Shown here one piece after another: positions 16,221 through 24,214 of a stretch of DNA of 38,162 nucleotides; positions within the stretch are counted from its first letter, which is position 1; each line of letters begins with the position of its first letter. A program made the translations under genes and the position numbers. The stretch comes from Clostridia bacterium. GTDB lineage: Bacteria > Bacillota > Clostridia > Lachnospirales > Lachnospiraceae. The stretch covers positions 1 to 38,162 of the forward strand of contig BNZI01000008.1 in the NCBI GenBank assembly GCA_026000945.1, given 5' to 3'. The notes under the pieces were generated by a model, which was not told the DNA's origin, searched no databases, and saw only the letters and a list, made by a program, of their open reading frames with translations.

Positions 16221-16868
16221 ATGAACAATGACGAAAGGATGGCATGGTATTTACGTTCTTTATTACCGGATTTTCCTGAAGATTGTGAAAATATTGCAAA
16301 GGTAGCGGAAAAAGAATATGTGCCAATTATTAAGCGGGAAACGGCAAATTTGATTAAAACACTTTTGTTATTGATTAGGCCTGAACGAGTGTTAGAAATT
16401 GGTACGGCAATTGCTTATTCTACAATTTTTATGGCAAAATATTTACCTGCTAAAGCAAAAATTACTACAATTGAGCAAAATGAAAAAAGAATTCTTTCGG
16501 CGAAAAAAAATATTGAAAGATTAGGATTAACAGAGAAAATCGAATTAAAAGAGGGAAATGCAAGCGAAATTTTGTCTAAACTGACTGAAAATTATGAGTT
16601 TATTTTTATGGATGCGGCAAAAGGACAATATGGCTCTTGGCTTCCTCATTTATTATCTCACTTGAAAACGGGTGGGATTTTATTATCGGATAATGTTTTT
16701 TTTGAGGGGCGAATTTTGGAGTCCCGTTTTTTGGTGTCTAGACGACAAAGGACAATACATAGTCGGATGAGGCAGTTTTTATATCAAATTAGTCATCATG
16801 AACAACTGCAAACCACTGTGCTGCCGATTGGAGATGGTGTGTCACTTAGTGTAAAATGTGAGCCTTGA
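16221..16868 (+). CDS. SAM-dependent O-methyltransferase, TrmR-like
   Basis: By family and context this is YrrM/TrmR, which methylates 5-hydroxyuridine at tRNA position 34 to 5-methoxyuridine. The product of about 215 residues has the SAM motif VLEIGTAIAYSTIFMA, an acidic IEQNEKR that binds the ribose, FIFMDAAKGQY (the catechol-O-methyltransferase-like metal Asp), and LLSDNVFFEG. ATG at 16221 is preferred because GAGGG is five bases upstream; an in-frame GTG at 16197 has no site. The neighbour after it is a U32 protein of the kind that makes 5-hydroxyuridine, which supports the tRNA role. Confidence 0.85.
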   Translation: MNNDERMAWYLRSLLPDFPEDCENIAKVAEKEYVPIIKRETANLIKTLLLLIRPERVLEIGTAIAYSTIFMAKYLPAKAKITTIEQNEKRILSAKKNIERLGLTEKIELKEGNASEILSKLTENYEFIFMDAAKGQYGSWLPHLLSHLKTGGILLSDNVFFEGRILESRFLVSRRQRTIHSRMRQFLYQISHHEQLQTTVLPIGDGVSLSVKCEP

Positions 16869-16920
16869 ACTTTGTTCTTAAGGCATGATTTAAAGTTTTT
16901 AATTAAAGAAAGGGAAAAAA

Positions 16921-18153
16921 GTGGGAAAGTTTGAACTTTTAGTACCCGCAGGTAGTTTGCCAGTTTTAAAAACGGCAGTACTGTATGGTGCGGATGCCGT
17001 TTATATTGGAGGAGAGGCTTTTGGACTTCGGGCAAAGGCAAAAAATTTTTCTTTAGCAGAAATGAAAGAAGGCATAGATTTTGCTCACCAATACGGTGTC
17101 AAAGTTTATGTGACAGCAAACATTTTTGCACATCAACCTGATTTAGAGGAAATTAAAGCTTATTTTGAAGAATTAAAAACAATTGTTCCAGATGCTTTAA
17201 TTATTGCTGATCCAGGTGTTTTGCGGACAGCTCAAAAGGTGTTTACAGATATGGAATACCATATTAGTACACAAGCAAATACAACGAATACAGAAAGTTA
17301 TTGTTTTTGGTATGATTTGGGTGTGAAAAGAGCAGTTTGTGCAAGAGAGTTGTCTCTAGAAGAAATCAAAACAATTCGTCAAGGCATACCAGAAGATATG
17401 GAAATTGAAAGCTTTGTTCACGGAGCAATGTGTATGGCATATTCTGGACGTTGCTTATTAAGCAATTATTTGTCAGGTATGGATGCTAACAACGGAGAAT
17501 GCGTGCAGTCTTGTCGCTGGAAATATGCCTTGGTAGAAGAAAAAAGACCTAATGAATACATGCCGATTGAAGAAAATGAGAGAGGCACGTATATTTTTAA
17601 TTCTAAAGATCTTTGTATGATTGAATATATACCAGAATTAACAGATGCGGGAATTAACAGTCTAAAAATAGAAGGTCGGATGAAAACGGCGCTTTATGTA
17701 GCTACAGTAGCTAGAACTTATCGAAAGGCCTTAGATGACTATCAAAAAGATCCGGAACTGTACAAAAAAAATTTAAATTGGTATAAAGAAGAAATTAGTA
17801 AATGCACATATCGTGAATTTACGACAGGTTTTTATTTCCAAAAATCAGATAGAAGTACACAAATTTATGAAAATAACACCTATGTAAAAAATTATATCTA
17901 TTTGGGTACGATAGAAACAGTGACAGAAGATGGATTGTGCCAAATAGAACAAAAAAATAAATTATCCGTGGGTGAAGAAATAGAAATTATGGATTTCCAA
18001 GGAGAAAATATACAAGCAACTATTTTGGGTATGTGGAATGAAGAGTGGGAAAGTATAGAGTCAGCCCCGCATCCTAAACAAAAAATTTATTTGGACTTAG
18101 GCAAAGCAAAAGGGAGATTAAAAGAGCAGCAAATTTTACGAAGAAAAGGATGA
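16921..18153 (+). CDS. Peptidase U32-family protein, TrhP-like tRNA hydroxylation factor
   Basis: 410 residues. The U32 signature is present: ESFVHGAMCMAYSGRCLLS. Further cysteines follow in NGECVQSCRW, which in this family are linked to an iron-sulfur cluster. Once called collagenase-like, these proteins (YrrN/YrrO, TrhP) are now known to be needed for 5-hydroxyuridine at tRNA position 34. The preceding methyltransferase gene supports that role. Bacillus has two copies here; only one is present. A C-terminal beta-barrel-like domain covers about residues 320-410. Start GTG at 16921 behind AAAGGG. yitT begins four bases after the stop. Confidence 0.88.
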   Translation: MGKFELLVPAGSLPVLKTAVLYGADAVYIGGEAFGLRAKAKNFSLAEMKEGIDFAHQYGVKVYVTANIFAHQPDLEEIKAYFEELKTIVPDALIIADPGVLRTAQKVFTDMEYHISTQANTTNTESYCFWYDLGVKRAVCARELSLEEIKTIRQGIPEDMEIESFVHGAMCMAYSGRCLLSNYLSGMDANNGECVQSCRWKYALVEEKRPNEYMPIEENERGTYIFNSKDLCMIEYIPELTDAGINSLKIEGRMKTALYVATVARTYRKALDDYQKDPELYKKNLNWYKEEISKCTYREFTTGFYFQKSDRSTQIYENNTYVKNYIYLGTIETVTEDGLCQIEQKNKLSVGEEIEIMDFQGENIQATILGMWNEEWESIESAPHPKQKIYLDLGKAKGRLKEQQILRRKG

Positions 18154-18157
18154 TTTT

Positions 18158-19024
18158 ATGCAGAATAAAGTGAAGGGATATTTACAAGACATTTTATATG
18201 ATATAATCGGAGCTTTAATACAGGGAATAGGCATATATTGTTTCATTGTACCTGCTGATATTGCTCCAGGAGGTGCCTCAGGGCTGGCTATTTTAATCAA
18301 TCGTTTTGTTTCTATTCCAATAGGTATATTGATGCTTGCCATCAATATACCACTTTTACTTATGGCATATTTTTCTTTGGGGAAAAAGTTTACGCTAAAG
18401 ACGTTAAAGACCATTATCATTACGACAATTGCTTTAGATTTTATTATTAGTCCAACTTTGCCGCAATACACGGGAGATAGGTTAATTGCTTCTATTTTTG
18501 GAGGTGTTTGTGTCGGTGCTGCACTGGCTTTGATTTTTAGGAGAGGCAGTACTACTGGAGGTTCAGATATTGCCGGCTACTTATTAAAAAAGCGTTATCC
18601 TCATTTTCCGATTGGCTATGCGATGGGGCTCATTGATTTTTGTATCATTGGTCTATCTATTTTAGTCTTTAAAAATATAGAATCTGGTTTGTATGGTTTG
18701 ATTACAATGTTTTGCACGAATCAGGTAATTGATATGATTTTATACGGTGAAGATAAAGGAACGATGGTTATGGTTCTTTCTTCTAAAACAGAAGAAATGG
18801 CCGAAGCAATTTTATGTAAAGCTAGAAGGGGAGCAACTTTTCTTAAAAGTAGGGGAGCGTATGGGAAAGAGGAGAGAGAAACTTTGCTTTGCGTAATGCA
18901 AAGAAGAGAATTCCATCAAGTGAAACATATTATTGATGAAATTGATCCCAATGCTTTTATCATTGTTTCAGAAACGAAGGAAGTATATGGAGAAGGTTTT
19001 AAATTACTTTTGGAGGATAAATAG
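18158..19024 (+). CDS. YitT-family membrane protein (DUF2179 C-terminus)
   Basis: Integral membrane protein of unknown transport role, 288 residues. Five or six hydrophobic segments cover about residues 12-190, with the family motifs PGGASGLAILINR and RRGSTTGGSDIAG. A soluble C-terminal DUF2179 domain (about 205-285, GTMVMVLSSKTEEMAEAIL and later RETLLCVMQRRE) follows. Length is normal. Start ATG follows GGATG, very close to the U32 stop. A heavily decayed, reverse-oriented copy of the middle of this gene lies at about 20761-21005. Confidence 0.93.
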   Translation: MQNKVKGYLQDILYDIIGALIQGIGIYCFIVPADIAPGGASGLAILINRFVSIPIGILMLAINIPLLLMAYFSLGKKFTLKTLKTIIITTIALDFIISPTLPQYTGDRLIASIFGGVCVGAALALIFRRGSTTGGSDIAGYLLKKRYPHFPIGYAMGLIDFCIIGLSILVFKNIESGLYGLITMFCTNQVIDMILYGEDKGTMVMVLSSKTEEMAEAILCKARRGATFLKSRGAYGKEERETLLCVMQRREFHQVKHIIDEIDPNAFIIVSETKEVYGEGFKLLLEDK

Positions 19025-19026
19025 AG

Positions 19027-20073
19027 ATGTTGACGAAAGTGATTATGCCTGATGAATTGGAAGAAGCGGCGCAAATGATCCTTCAAGGGGGGATCGTGGC
19101 TTTCCCCACAGAAACAGTTTATGGTTTAGGGGCAGGTATTCATCAGGAAGAAGCAATTCAAAAAATTTATCGGGTAAAGGGTCGTCCAATGGATAACCCT
19201 TTAATTGTACATATTTCCCAAAAAGAGCAAATGGTGGATTTGACAAGAAAGGTTTCAAAATTTGCAAAAATATTACTAGATACTTTTTGCCCCGGACCGC
19301 TAACTTTAATTTTACCAAAAAAAGAGAATTTATCTCACTATATTACAGCAGGATTGGATACTGTAGCAATTCGTATACCGATTCACCCTTTGGCGCAAAA
19401 ATTTATCCAGTTATCAGGGTGTCCGGTAGCTGCTCCCAGTGCAAATCTTTCCGGTAGACCTAGTTCTACTATTTTTACTCATGTAAAAGAGGATTTATGG
19501 GGAAAGGTGGATGGCATAATTAAAGGGGACGAACCAAGTCTGGGTTTGGAATCCACGATAGTGGATGTAAGCGTAAACCCTGCACTTATTTTACGTCCGG
19601 GTCATATCACCTTAGAAATGCTGGAAGAAGTTTTGGGAAAAGGTCAAATACAATATGACCCAGCCTTACTAGTCAGAAAGGAAAGAGAAGGTGTGGCCAA
19701 AGCACCTGGCATGAAATATAAACATTATGCGCCTAGGGCAGACTTGTTTTTATTAGAAGGTAATGCAAAAGCAGTGAAAAAAAAGATAATGTATTATTAT
19801 CAAAAGAAAACGGAACAAGGGAAGAAAGTGGGAATAATGACAGTAGGGAAAGTATCAGATTACCCACAGGATTTTTATCGTTTTTTGAGTAAGACAGGTG
19901 ATGAAAAACAAGTAGCAAGCAATCTTTACCGTATTTTACGTGAATTTGATGATTTGGGAGTAGATTATATTTATGCAGAGAATATACGTATGGAAGAAGG
20001 TTTATCAGGAGCAATTTTTAATCGTTTAATCAAAGCTGCATCTTATCAAATAGAAAGGGTAGAAGATGTCTGA
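19027..20073 (+). CDS. L-threonylcarbamoyladenylate synthase (Sua5-type)
   Basis: Makes threonylcarbamoyl-AMP from threonine, bicarbonate and ATP for t6A at tRNA position 37. The 348-residue length shows the long Sua5 form: a YrdC-like catalytic domain (about 10-210, with AFPTETVYGLGA, KGRPMDNPL, CPGPLTLIL and PSANLSGRPS) joined by a linker (APGMKYKHYAPRA) to a C-terminal Sua5 domain. Start ATG follows GGAGG ten bases upstream. It overlaps the next gene by eight bases. MtaB (10591) uses the t6A made by this pathway. Confidence 0.95.
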   Translation: MLTKVIMPDELEEAAQMILQGGIVAFPTETVYGLGAGIHQEEAIQKIYRVKGRPMDNPLIVHISQKEQMVDLTRKVSKFAKILLDTFCPGPLTLILPKKENLSHYITAGLDTVAIRIPIHPLAQKFIQLSGCPVAAPSANLSGRPSSTIFTHVKEDLWGKVDGIIKGDEPSLGLESTIVDVSVNPALILRPGHITLEMLEEVLGKGQIQYDPALLVRKEREGVAKAPGMKYKHYAPRADLFLLEGNAKAVKKKIMYYYQKKTEQGKKVGIMTVGKVSDYPQDFYRFLSKTGDEKQVASNLYRILREFDDLGVDYIYAENIRMEEGLSGAIFNRLIKAASYQIERVEDV

Positions 20074-20551
20074 AAGAAGAAAAAATGTTTTATCTTGGGA
20101 TGAATATTTTATGGGAATAGCAAAACTTTCTGCCATGCGTTCTAAAGATCCTTGTACGCAAGTGGGAAGTTGTATTGTTAGTATAGATAATAAGATTTTA
20201 TCAATGGGATATAATGGATTTCCTATAGGTTGTGCGGATAAAGACTTTCCTTGGGGAAAAAATGGTGATTTTTTTGACAGTAAATATGCTTATGCGGTAC
20301 ATAGTGAGTTAAATGCGATACTCAATTATCGTGGGGGAAGTTTGGAAGGCACACGCTTATATGTTACTTTATTTCCTTGTAACGAATGTGCAAAGGCAAT
20401 TATACAAGCGGGGATAAAAGAAATTGTATATGATAGTGACCAATATGCGGATAGTGATGCTGTAAAAGCTTCTAAAAGAATGTTGGATGCGGCAAAGATA
20501 GGCTATCGCAGGCATATAGCATCAGGAAAGCAAATACAGATGGAGGTATGA
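20066..20551 (+). CDS. Deoxycytidylate deaminase (ComEB-type)
   Basis: Zinc enzyme converting dCMP to dUMP for thymidylate supply. 161 residues, with VLSWDEYFMGIAKLSA at the N-terminus, MGYNGFPIGC for substrate binding, and the zinc site formed by His79 (HSE, with Glu81 catalytic), Cys105 and Cys108 (PCNEC). The family normally has HAE; the Ser at 80 is common in the dCMP branch. It overlaps the Sua5 gene by eight bases and is the last gene of the long plus-strand run. Behind it is a gene-relic region in opposite orientation. Confidence 0.93.
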   Translation: MSERRKNVLSWDEYFMGIAKLSAMRSKDPCTQVGSCIVSIDNKILSMGYNGFPIGCADKDFPWGKNGDFFDSKYAYAVHSELNAILNYRGGSLEGTRLYVTLFPCNECAKAIIQAGIKEIVYDSDQYADSDAVKASKRMLDAAKIGYRRHIASGKQIQMEV

Positions 20552-20590
20552 TACCAATAGGCTTAGATATGTTGTGCTTTTTATTTTTAA

Positions 20591-20706
20591 CTTGCTTGAC
20601 ATGAAGCTGCTCATTGACTTGGTTTTTCACTTTAAAAAAATACGCTAAACCCTTTTTCACAAGTATTTCTTGTAAGGATATTTACTCCTGTAAAAAAAAT
20701 TGATTG
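20591..20706 (-). pseudogene. Eroded internal fragment of the aroK-like gene
   Basis: Read on the minus strand, this 116-bp stretch aligns almost end to end with the plus-strand shikimate-kinase-like gene at about 8103-8217. Shared protein reads KKGLAYFxKVxNQVNxQL, and roughly 100 of 115 bases match by eye. An extra base in a T-run breaks the frame, and the sequence diverges completely on both sides. It is a partial duplicate (or the remains of a lost paralogue), not a functional gene. Confidence 0.85.
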
Positions 20707-20760
20707 GGAACTAAGCAGTTGACAAAAATCGAAATAAATAGGTAGAGCAATAGATGTAGT

Positions 20761-21005
20761 AAAAAGTCCTAGAAAAAATGAGTCAATGATGAAAAATCAA
20801 TTAAGCCCATTGCCTAGTTAATCTGAAAATGGAGAGAACATTTTTTTTTATTAATATCCACCAATAATCAAACCTTTGGTAATACTACCTTTATGCTTCT
20901 TATCAAGATCAAAGCCAACGAAGTGCCTATACAAATTCCTTTAAAATAGAAGTAATGTGGAAAGATTGGACTGATTATAAAATTTAAAGCGAGCATATTT
21001 GATTC
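20761..21005 (-). pseudogene. Decayed copy of the middle of yitT
   Basis: On the minus strand the sequence can be followed along the intact yitT gene (about 18405-18670). NFIISPIFPHY matches DFIISPTLPQY, GICIGTSLALIL matches GVCVGAALALIF, and GSITKGLIIGGY matches GSTTGGSDIAGY. Next comes an A-run followed by CATTTTC, GAT, ATTGATTTTT and ATCATTG blocks in the same order. There are frameshifts, a roughly 17-base deletion and stops. It is more diverged than the adjacent aroK fragment. Confidence 0.7.
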
Positions 21006-21034
21006 CCTTATGCGTTAAAAACAGGCTAGTATTT

Positions 21035-21457
21035 TTATACTTCACTTTCGCTTTTTTCGATTTGTTTTAACATAGTTAAAAATTGTCTTTTTTTGCTCCA
21101 GGATAAAAAGAAACCTACTAGTTTGTCATTAAATTGTTGAAATTTTCCATGAGAAATCATATTTTCGCTATAATTTAAGGTACATGTATGTGAATCTTTT
21201 TTTTCGATTTGATATTGAATGGCATACTCATTGCGAATATTTGCAGCTGTGTATTGATAAACTTGGTTGCTTATACAGTCTCCTATTGTAATATCCATAT
21301 ATTGACCACGAGAAAAATTCTTGCGATAAGTGAAACCAGAAAGCTGATCTTCATTTAGTGCTTCTCCTGTACTATTTTTGATATCTTCTAATACAGAATG
21401 AATAATTTTATGGTAAAGCTGTTCAGCAGAAAGGTTTAGGGTTTTGGAAAGGTTCAT
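21035..21457 (-). CDS. DUF3284-family protein
   Basis: 140 residues, single soluble domain that looks like a START/polyketide-cyclase-type fold: MNLSKTLNLSAEQLYHKII at the start, a central run of beta-strands, and a long C-terminal helix ending LTMLKQIEKSESE. DUF3284 proteins are usually found beside PTS lactose/cellobiose genes, as here, but their function is not known. Start ATG follows GGAGG. A strong terminator stands between it and the PTS genes upstream on the same strand, so it may be expressed by partial read-through. Confidence 0.82.
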   Translation of the reverse strand: MNLSKTLNLSAEQLYHKIIHSVLEDIKNSTGEALNEDQLSGFTYRKNFSRGQYMDITIGDCISNQVYQYTAANIRNEYAIQYQIEKKDSHTCTLNYSENMISHGKFQQFNDKLVGFFLSWSKKRQFLTMLKQIEKSESEV

Positions 21458-21487
21458 TTTCCCTCCTATTTTTAAAGCTATGATTGA

Positions 21488-21527
21488 AAAAATTTGCGTT
21501 TCTACATCAATAGAAACGCAAATTTTT
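21488..21527 (-). terminator. Strong rho-independent terminator behind the PTS gene pair
   Basis: AAAAATTTGCGTTTCTA (21488-21504) and TAGAAACGCAAATTTTT (21511-21527) form a perfect 17-bp stem with a six-base loop, with a T-run on both strands. It lies one base after the stop of the small membrane gene. Confidence 0.9.
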
Positions 21528-21528
21528 G

Positions 21529-21705
21529 TTATTTTTTTCGACTAAAATATAAAATCAGACCTAATATAATAAAAAAAAGAGCAGTAGCAGTAGAAGCTAA
21601 ATCATATTTTCCTGTTATGGCATTGTTACGAATGAGAAAAATCAAGAGACCAATGCTTAATAAGAAAAGACCATTTTGCTTTCTACTATCTTTTTGATTA
21701 GTCAT
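21529..21705 (-). CDS. 58-residue two-helix membrane protein beside PTS EIIC
   Basis: A short frame read from ATG at 21705 to TAA at 21529. The product begins MTNQKDSRKQ, followed by a hydrophobic segment NGLFLLSIGLLIFLI, a short polar turn with ITGKYDLAS, a second hydrophobic segment ATALFFIILGLILYF, and a basic end SRKK. The start overlaps the last codons of the EIIC gene, and the terminator lies directly after the stop; both support a real, translationally coupled gene. The two-helix hairpin with positive ends is plausible as a small membrane partner of the permease; that role is inference. I do not recognise a family. Confidence 0.7.
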   Translation of the reverse strand: MTNQKDSRKQNGLFLLSIGLLIFLIRNNAITGKYDLASTATALFFIILGLILYFSRKK

Positions 21706-23083
21706 TTTTTTCTTCCATACGGTTAGCTGCCATTACAAACGGTAAATAAATTCCGAAAGATGCTGCTAAACATACGATACCGACAATAATTGCACGCCAA
21801 TCTAAACCGGTAGCTAAAAATCCGCTCAAGATAGGAGGCATAATCCATAGAACATTTACCCTTGTTGGGTTCATAAAACCAACTACAGTGGCTACATAGG
21901 CAATTGTGGTAGAAACAATCGGTGCTAAAATATAAGGGATGAAGAAAATAGGATTTAATACAATAGGTAAACCGAACATAACCGGCTCATTAATGTTGAA
22001 AATGGCAGGCCCTATACCTAGCTTTCCTACTGCCTTGTGATCCTCACGTTTAGAGACAAATAAAAGACCAATCACTAATGCTAGAGTTACACCCGCTCCA
22101 CCTAGCCAAGAGAAAGCATCAAAGCTGCCTGACGTCCATTTATAAGGGAGAGCTTCACCGCTTTCAAAAGCTAGCATATTGGCATTCATTGTTGTGCCGT
22201 AAACGCTTTGTAGAACAGGACCTAGAATATTGGTTCCATGTAAACCAAAGAACCAGAGAATATGAACTAATAAAACGATAATGAGTACAGCTCCATATCC
22301 TTGTGAGAGCTTTAACAAAGGAGCTTGAATTAATTCACTGATCAAGTCTACAAAAAATTTACCTGTAATTTTTTCTACAATGTAGCAAAGAATTGCTACA
22401 GCGTAAATACCCACTAAACCAGGAATAATTGCAGCAAAAGCTTTAGACACTGCGGGTGGTACAGAATCTGGAAGTTTAATCGTAATCTTTCTTAACATTA
22501 GTTTGGAAAAAATGATGGTTGAGATGAAGCCGAAGATGATCGCAGCAAATAGACCTCTGCCGCCCATGTACGTACCAAAATCAAAAAATCCCCAAGCTCC
22601 TAAACTAATTTTTGCCCCTTCAGCAACTTCGGTAATGGTGCCGCCTGCTTCTGTGATGGCAGAAATAATGTTTTGTGGTAAAGCTTCTGTAAGCGTGACA
22701 GAAGCAGTGGCAGTAGCAGGCAAACCAACAAAGAAAGCTGCTAAAGATACCACTCCACCAGATAGAGGGTCTACGTCGTAAATTTTTGCTAATTGATATC
22801 CCAAGGAGAAAGAAAAAATAACTGCTAAGATTGCTAAGGTAGCTTGCCAAACGAGACCATTAATCGCGATGATGGGCTGCATAGCGGAAACAAAGCCGGT
22901 CAATCCCATCTCTGTAGGAAAATCACGGACAAAAGCATTGAGTAATACTGCAATAGATCCTGCCATGGTTGCTGGCAGGACGCCGATGAAGGCATCTCGT
23001 AGAGCCACAAGATGTTTTTGTGAACCAATCCTACCTGCTACTGGAAGAAGATATTTTTCTATCCATTTCATTAATGCATTCAT
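21698..23083 (-). CDS. PTS lactose/cellobiose-family EIIC permease
   Basis: Sugar-specific membrane channel of the phosphotransferase system, about 461 residues with some ten hydrophobic segments. Family features are the opening MNALMKWIEKYLLPVAGRIG, KHLVALRDAFIGVLP, the FGLHGTNILGP segment, and the conserved NINEPVMFGLPIVLNP substrate-site motif. The frame is open upstream, but the ATG at 23083 is chosen because GGGAGG lies at the right distance. No EIIA or EIIB gene is in the window, so it must use partners encoded elsewhere. The sugar is not determined; oligo-beta-glucosides are usual. The long leader upstream holds three hairpins. Confidence 0.93.
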   Translation of the reverse strand: MNALMKWIEKYLLPVAGRIGSQKHLVALRDAFIGVLPATMAGSIAVLLNAFVRDFPTEMGLTGFVSAMQPIIAINGLVWQATLAILAVIFSFSLGYQLAKIYDVDPLSGGVVSLAAFFVGLPATATASVTLTEALPQNIISAITEAGGTITEVAEGAKISLGAWGFFDFGTYMGGRGLFAAIIFGFISTIIFSKLMLRKITIKLPDSVPPAVSKAFAAIIPGLVGIYAVAILCYIVEKITGKFFVDLISELIQAPLLKLSQGYGAVLIIVLLVHILWFFGLHGTNILGPVLQSVYGTTMNANMLAFESGEALPYKWTSGSFDAFSWLGGAGVTLALVIGLLFVSKREDHKAVGKLGIGPAIFNINEPVMFGLPIVLNPIFFIPYILAPIVSTTIAYVATVVGFMNPTRVNVLWIMPPILSGFLATGLDWRAIIVGIVCLAASFGIYLPFVMAANRMEEKND

Positions 23084-23129
23084 ATTTACCTCCCTATGAA
23101 CGAACCTTTTCTTTTGATCAAACGGCCTA

Positions 23130-23256
23130 AAAATCCCTGCTTTTAGAAAATCGTATATGTAAGCAAACTTCTTTTCTAAAGGAGGGATTTTCAAGCTGGA
23201 AGTAAAAAGTGAGACCTTACTTCCAAGTTTGTATTTTATTGTTTTGAATACAAACT
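23130..23256 (-). promoter_or_regulatory. Three-hairpin 5' leader of the PTS gene, possible attenuator
   Basis: In mRNA order: stem A, AGTTTGTATT pairing with AATACAAACT (23226-23256, 10 bp); stem B, TGGAAGTAA pairing with TTACTTCCA (23197-23225, 9 bp), directly abutting A; stem C, AAAATCCCT plus TTTAGAAAA pairing with TTTTCTAAA plus AGGGATTTT (23130-23191), ending in five U like a terminator. Such a series suggests transcription control before the permease. I recognise no riboswitch family and see no BglG-type gene here. Confidence 0.55.
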
Positions 23257-23292
23257 CTGTCGATGATTGAAAAGTCTATGTTTATAATTATT

Positions 23293-23321
23293 ATCATAGC
23301 AAAAAAAGAATGCATTGGCAA
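23293..23321 (-). promoter_or_regulatory. Predicted promoter of the PTS gene
   Basis: Minus strand TTGCCA (23316-23321) and TATGAT (23293-23298) with a 17-bp spacer. The expected transcript begins near 23286, giving a leader of about 200 nt to the ATG at 23083. Confidence 0.6.
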
Positions 23322-23416
23322 GTCAAAATAGATAAAAAAATAATTTTTTATATCTCTTTTTTGTATAGATATAACAGAAATGAACTGTTTTGAACAAAAG
23401 ACTTAGAATTTTCTGT

Positions 23417-23458
23417 TGATGAATTTTGTCTTACTTGTCGCTTGTACGTATTGTTTTA
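23417..23458 (-). repeat. Partial duplicate of the cyclophilin gene 3' end
   Basis: The minus strand encodes KTIRTSDK and a stop, matching the last residues KTIRISNK and stop of the gene ending at 23566. About 28 of 33 bases match in the plus-strand block that begins TTTGTCTTA. The two copies are 135 bp apart. No other part of the gene is repeated. Confidence 0.65.
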
Positions 23459-23565
23459 TAAAAAGGTCACGGTTTTGTGTTGTAAACATCTTTTTTAAGT
23501 ATTTGTCAGTCATGTGCATTGCTTTGATGAGAAGAGCAGATGTTTATGCTGTGAGTTGATTTGTC

Positions 23566-24183
23566 TTATTTGTTGCTTATGCGTATTGTTTTGATTATGG
23601 GTTGATTTTCTGGTAAAGTAGTACCGTTGTTATCTTCTACAGAGGTATTTTCACAAATCTGATCGATAATTTCCATTCCACTGGTGACATAGCCAAATAC
23701 GGCATATTGACCGTCTAAATCGCTTGCTTCTTGATGGACAATAAAGAACTGAGAACTTGCACTGTCGAATTCTTTAGAACGGGCAAAAGAGATTGCTCCA
23801 CGGGTATGTAGCAAAGTATTTTTAACTCCATTGTCAGAAAATTCTCCTTTAATCTTTTGTTCTGCACCTCCGTAACCATTACCCAAAGGATCTCCGCCTT
23901 GTATCATAAAGTTTTTAATGATTCGGTGAAAAGTTAAACCATCATAGAAACCTTCTTTTGCTAATGTAGTGAATTGGTAAACAGAAATAGGAGCTTGGTC
24001 CGCATCCAATTCTAAAGAGATGATACCATAATTTTCAATTTCAATTTCCGCGTAATGTTTTCCAGAAATATCAGCGGAAGTGAGGATATTTTTACCAGGA
24101 GGAGTGTCAGGATTCTTGGATTGACAAGCTCCCAAAGTTAATAATAGAAAAACGAACAAAAATAAATATGTTATTTTTTTCAT
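23566..24183 (-). CDS. Lipoprotein cyclophilin-type peptidyl-prolyl isomerase
   Basis: Folding catalyst anchored outside the membrane. The signal peptide has a hydrophobic core and the lipobox LGAC (Cys about residue 20), so it is predicted to be lipid-modified. The cyclophilin domain follows (about 40-205): FYDGLTFHRIIKNFMIQGGD with the catalytic Arg of FHRI, then GAISFAR, SASSQFFI and the DGQYAVFG segment. 205 residues. ATG at 24183 or the adjacent GTG at 24186; the ribosome site is poor. It lies 31 bp after the VOC gene, at the end of the recA transcription unit. Confidence 0.93.
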   Translation of the reverse strand: MKKITYLFLFVFLLLTLGACQSKNPDTPPGKNILTSADISGKHYAEIEIENYGIISLELDADQAPISVYQFTTLAKEGFYDGLTFHRIIKNFMIQGGDPLGNGYGGAEQKIKGEFSDNGVKNTLLHTRGAISFARSKEFDSASSQFFIVHQEASDLDGQYAVFGYVTSGMEIIDQICENTSVEDNNGTTLPENQPIIKTIRISNK

Positions 24184-24214
24184 CACTTAGAATCGCAAAC
24201 CTTTCATCAATATT

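Noticed and set aside
22503..22850. Frames opposite the PTS EIIC and the other long genes
   Set aside because: They are shadow frames of well-supported genes, with no ribosome sites and no protein-like composition of their own.
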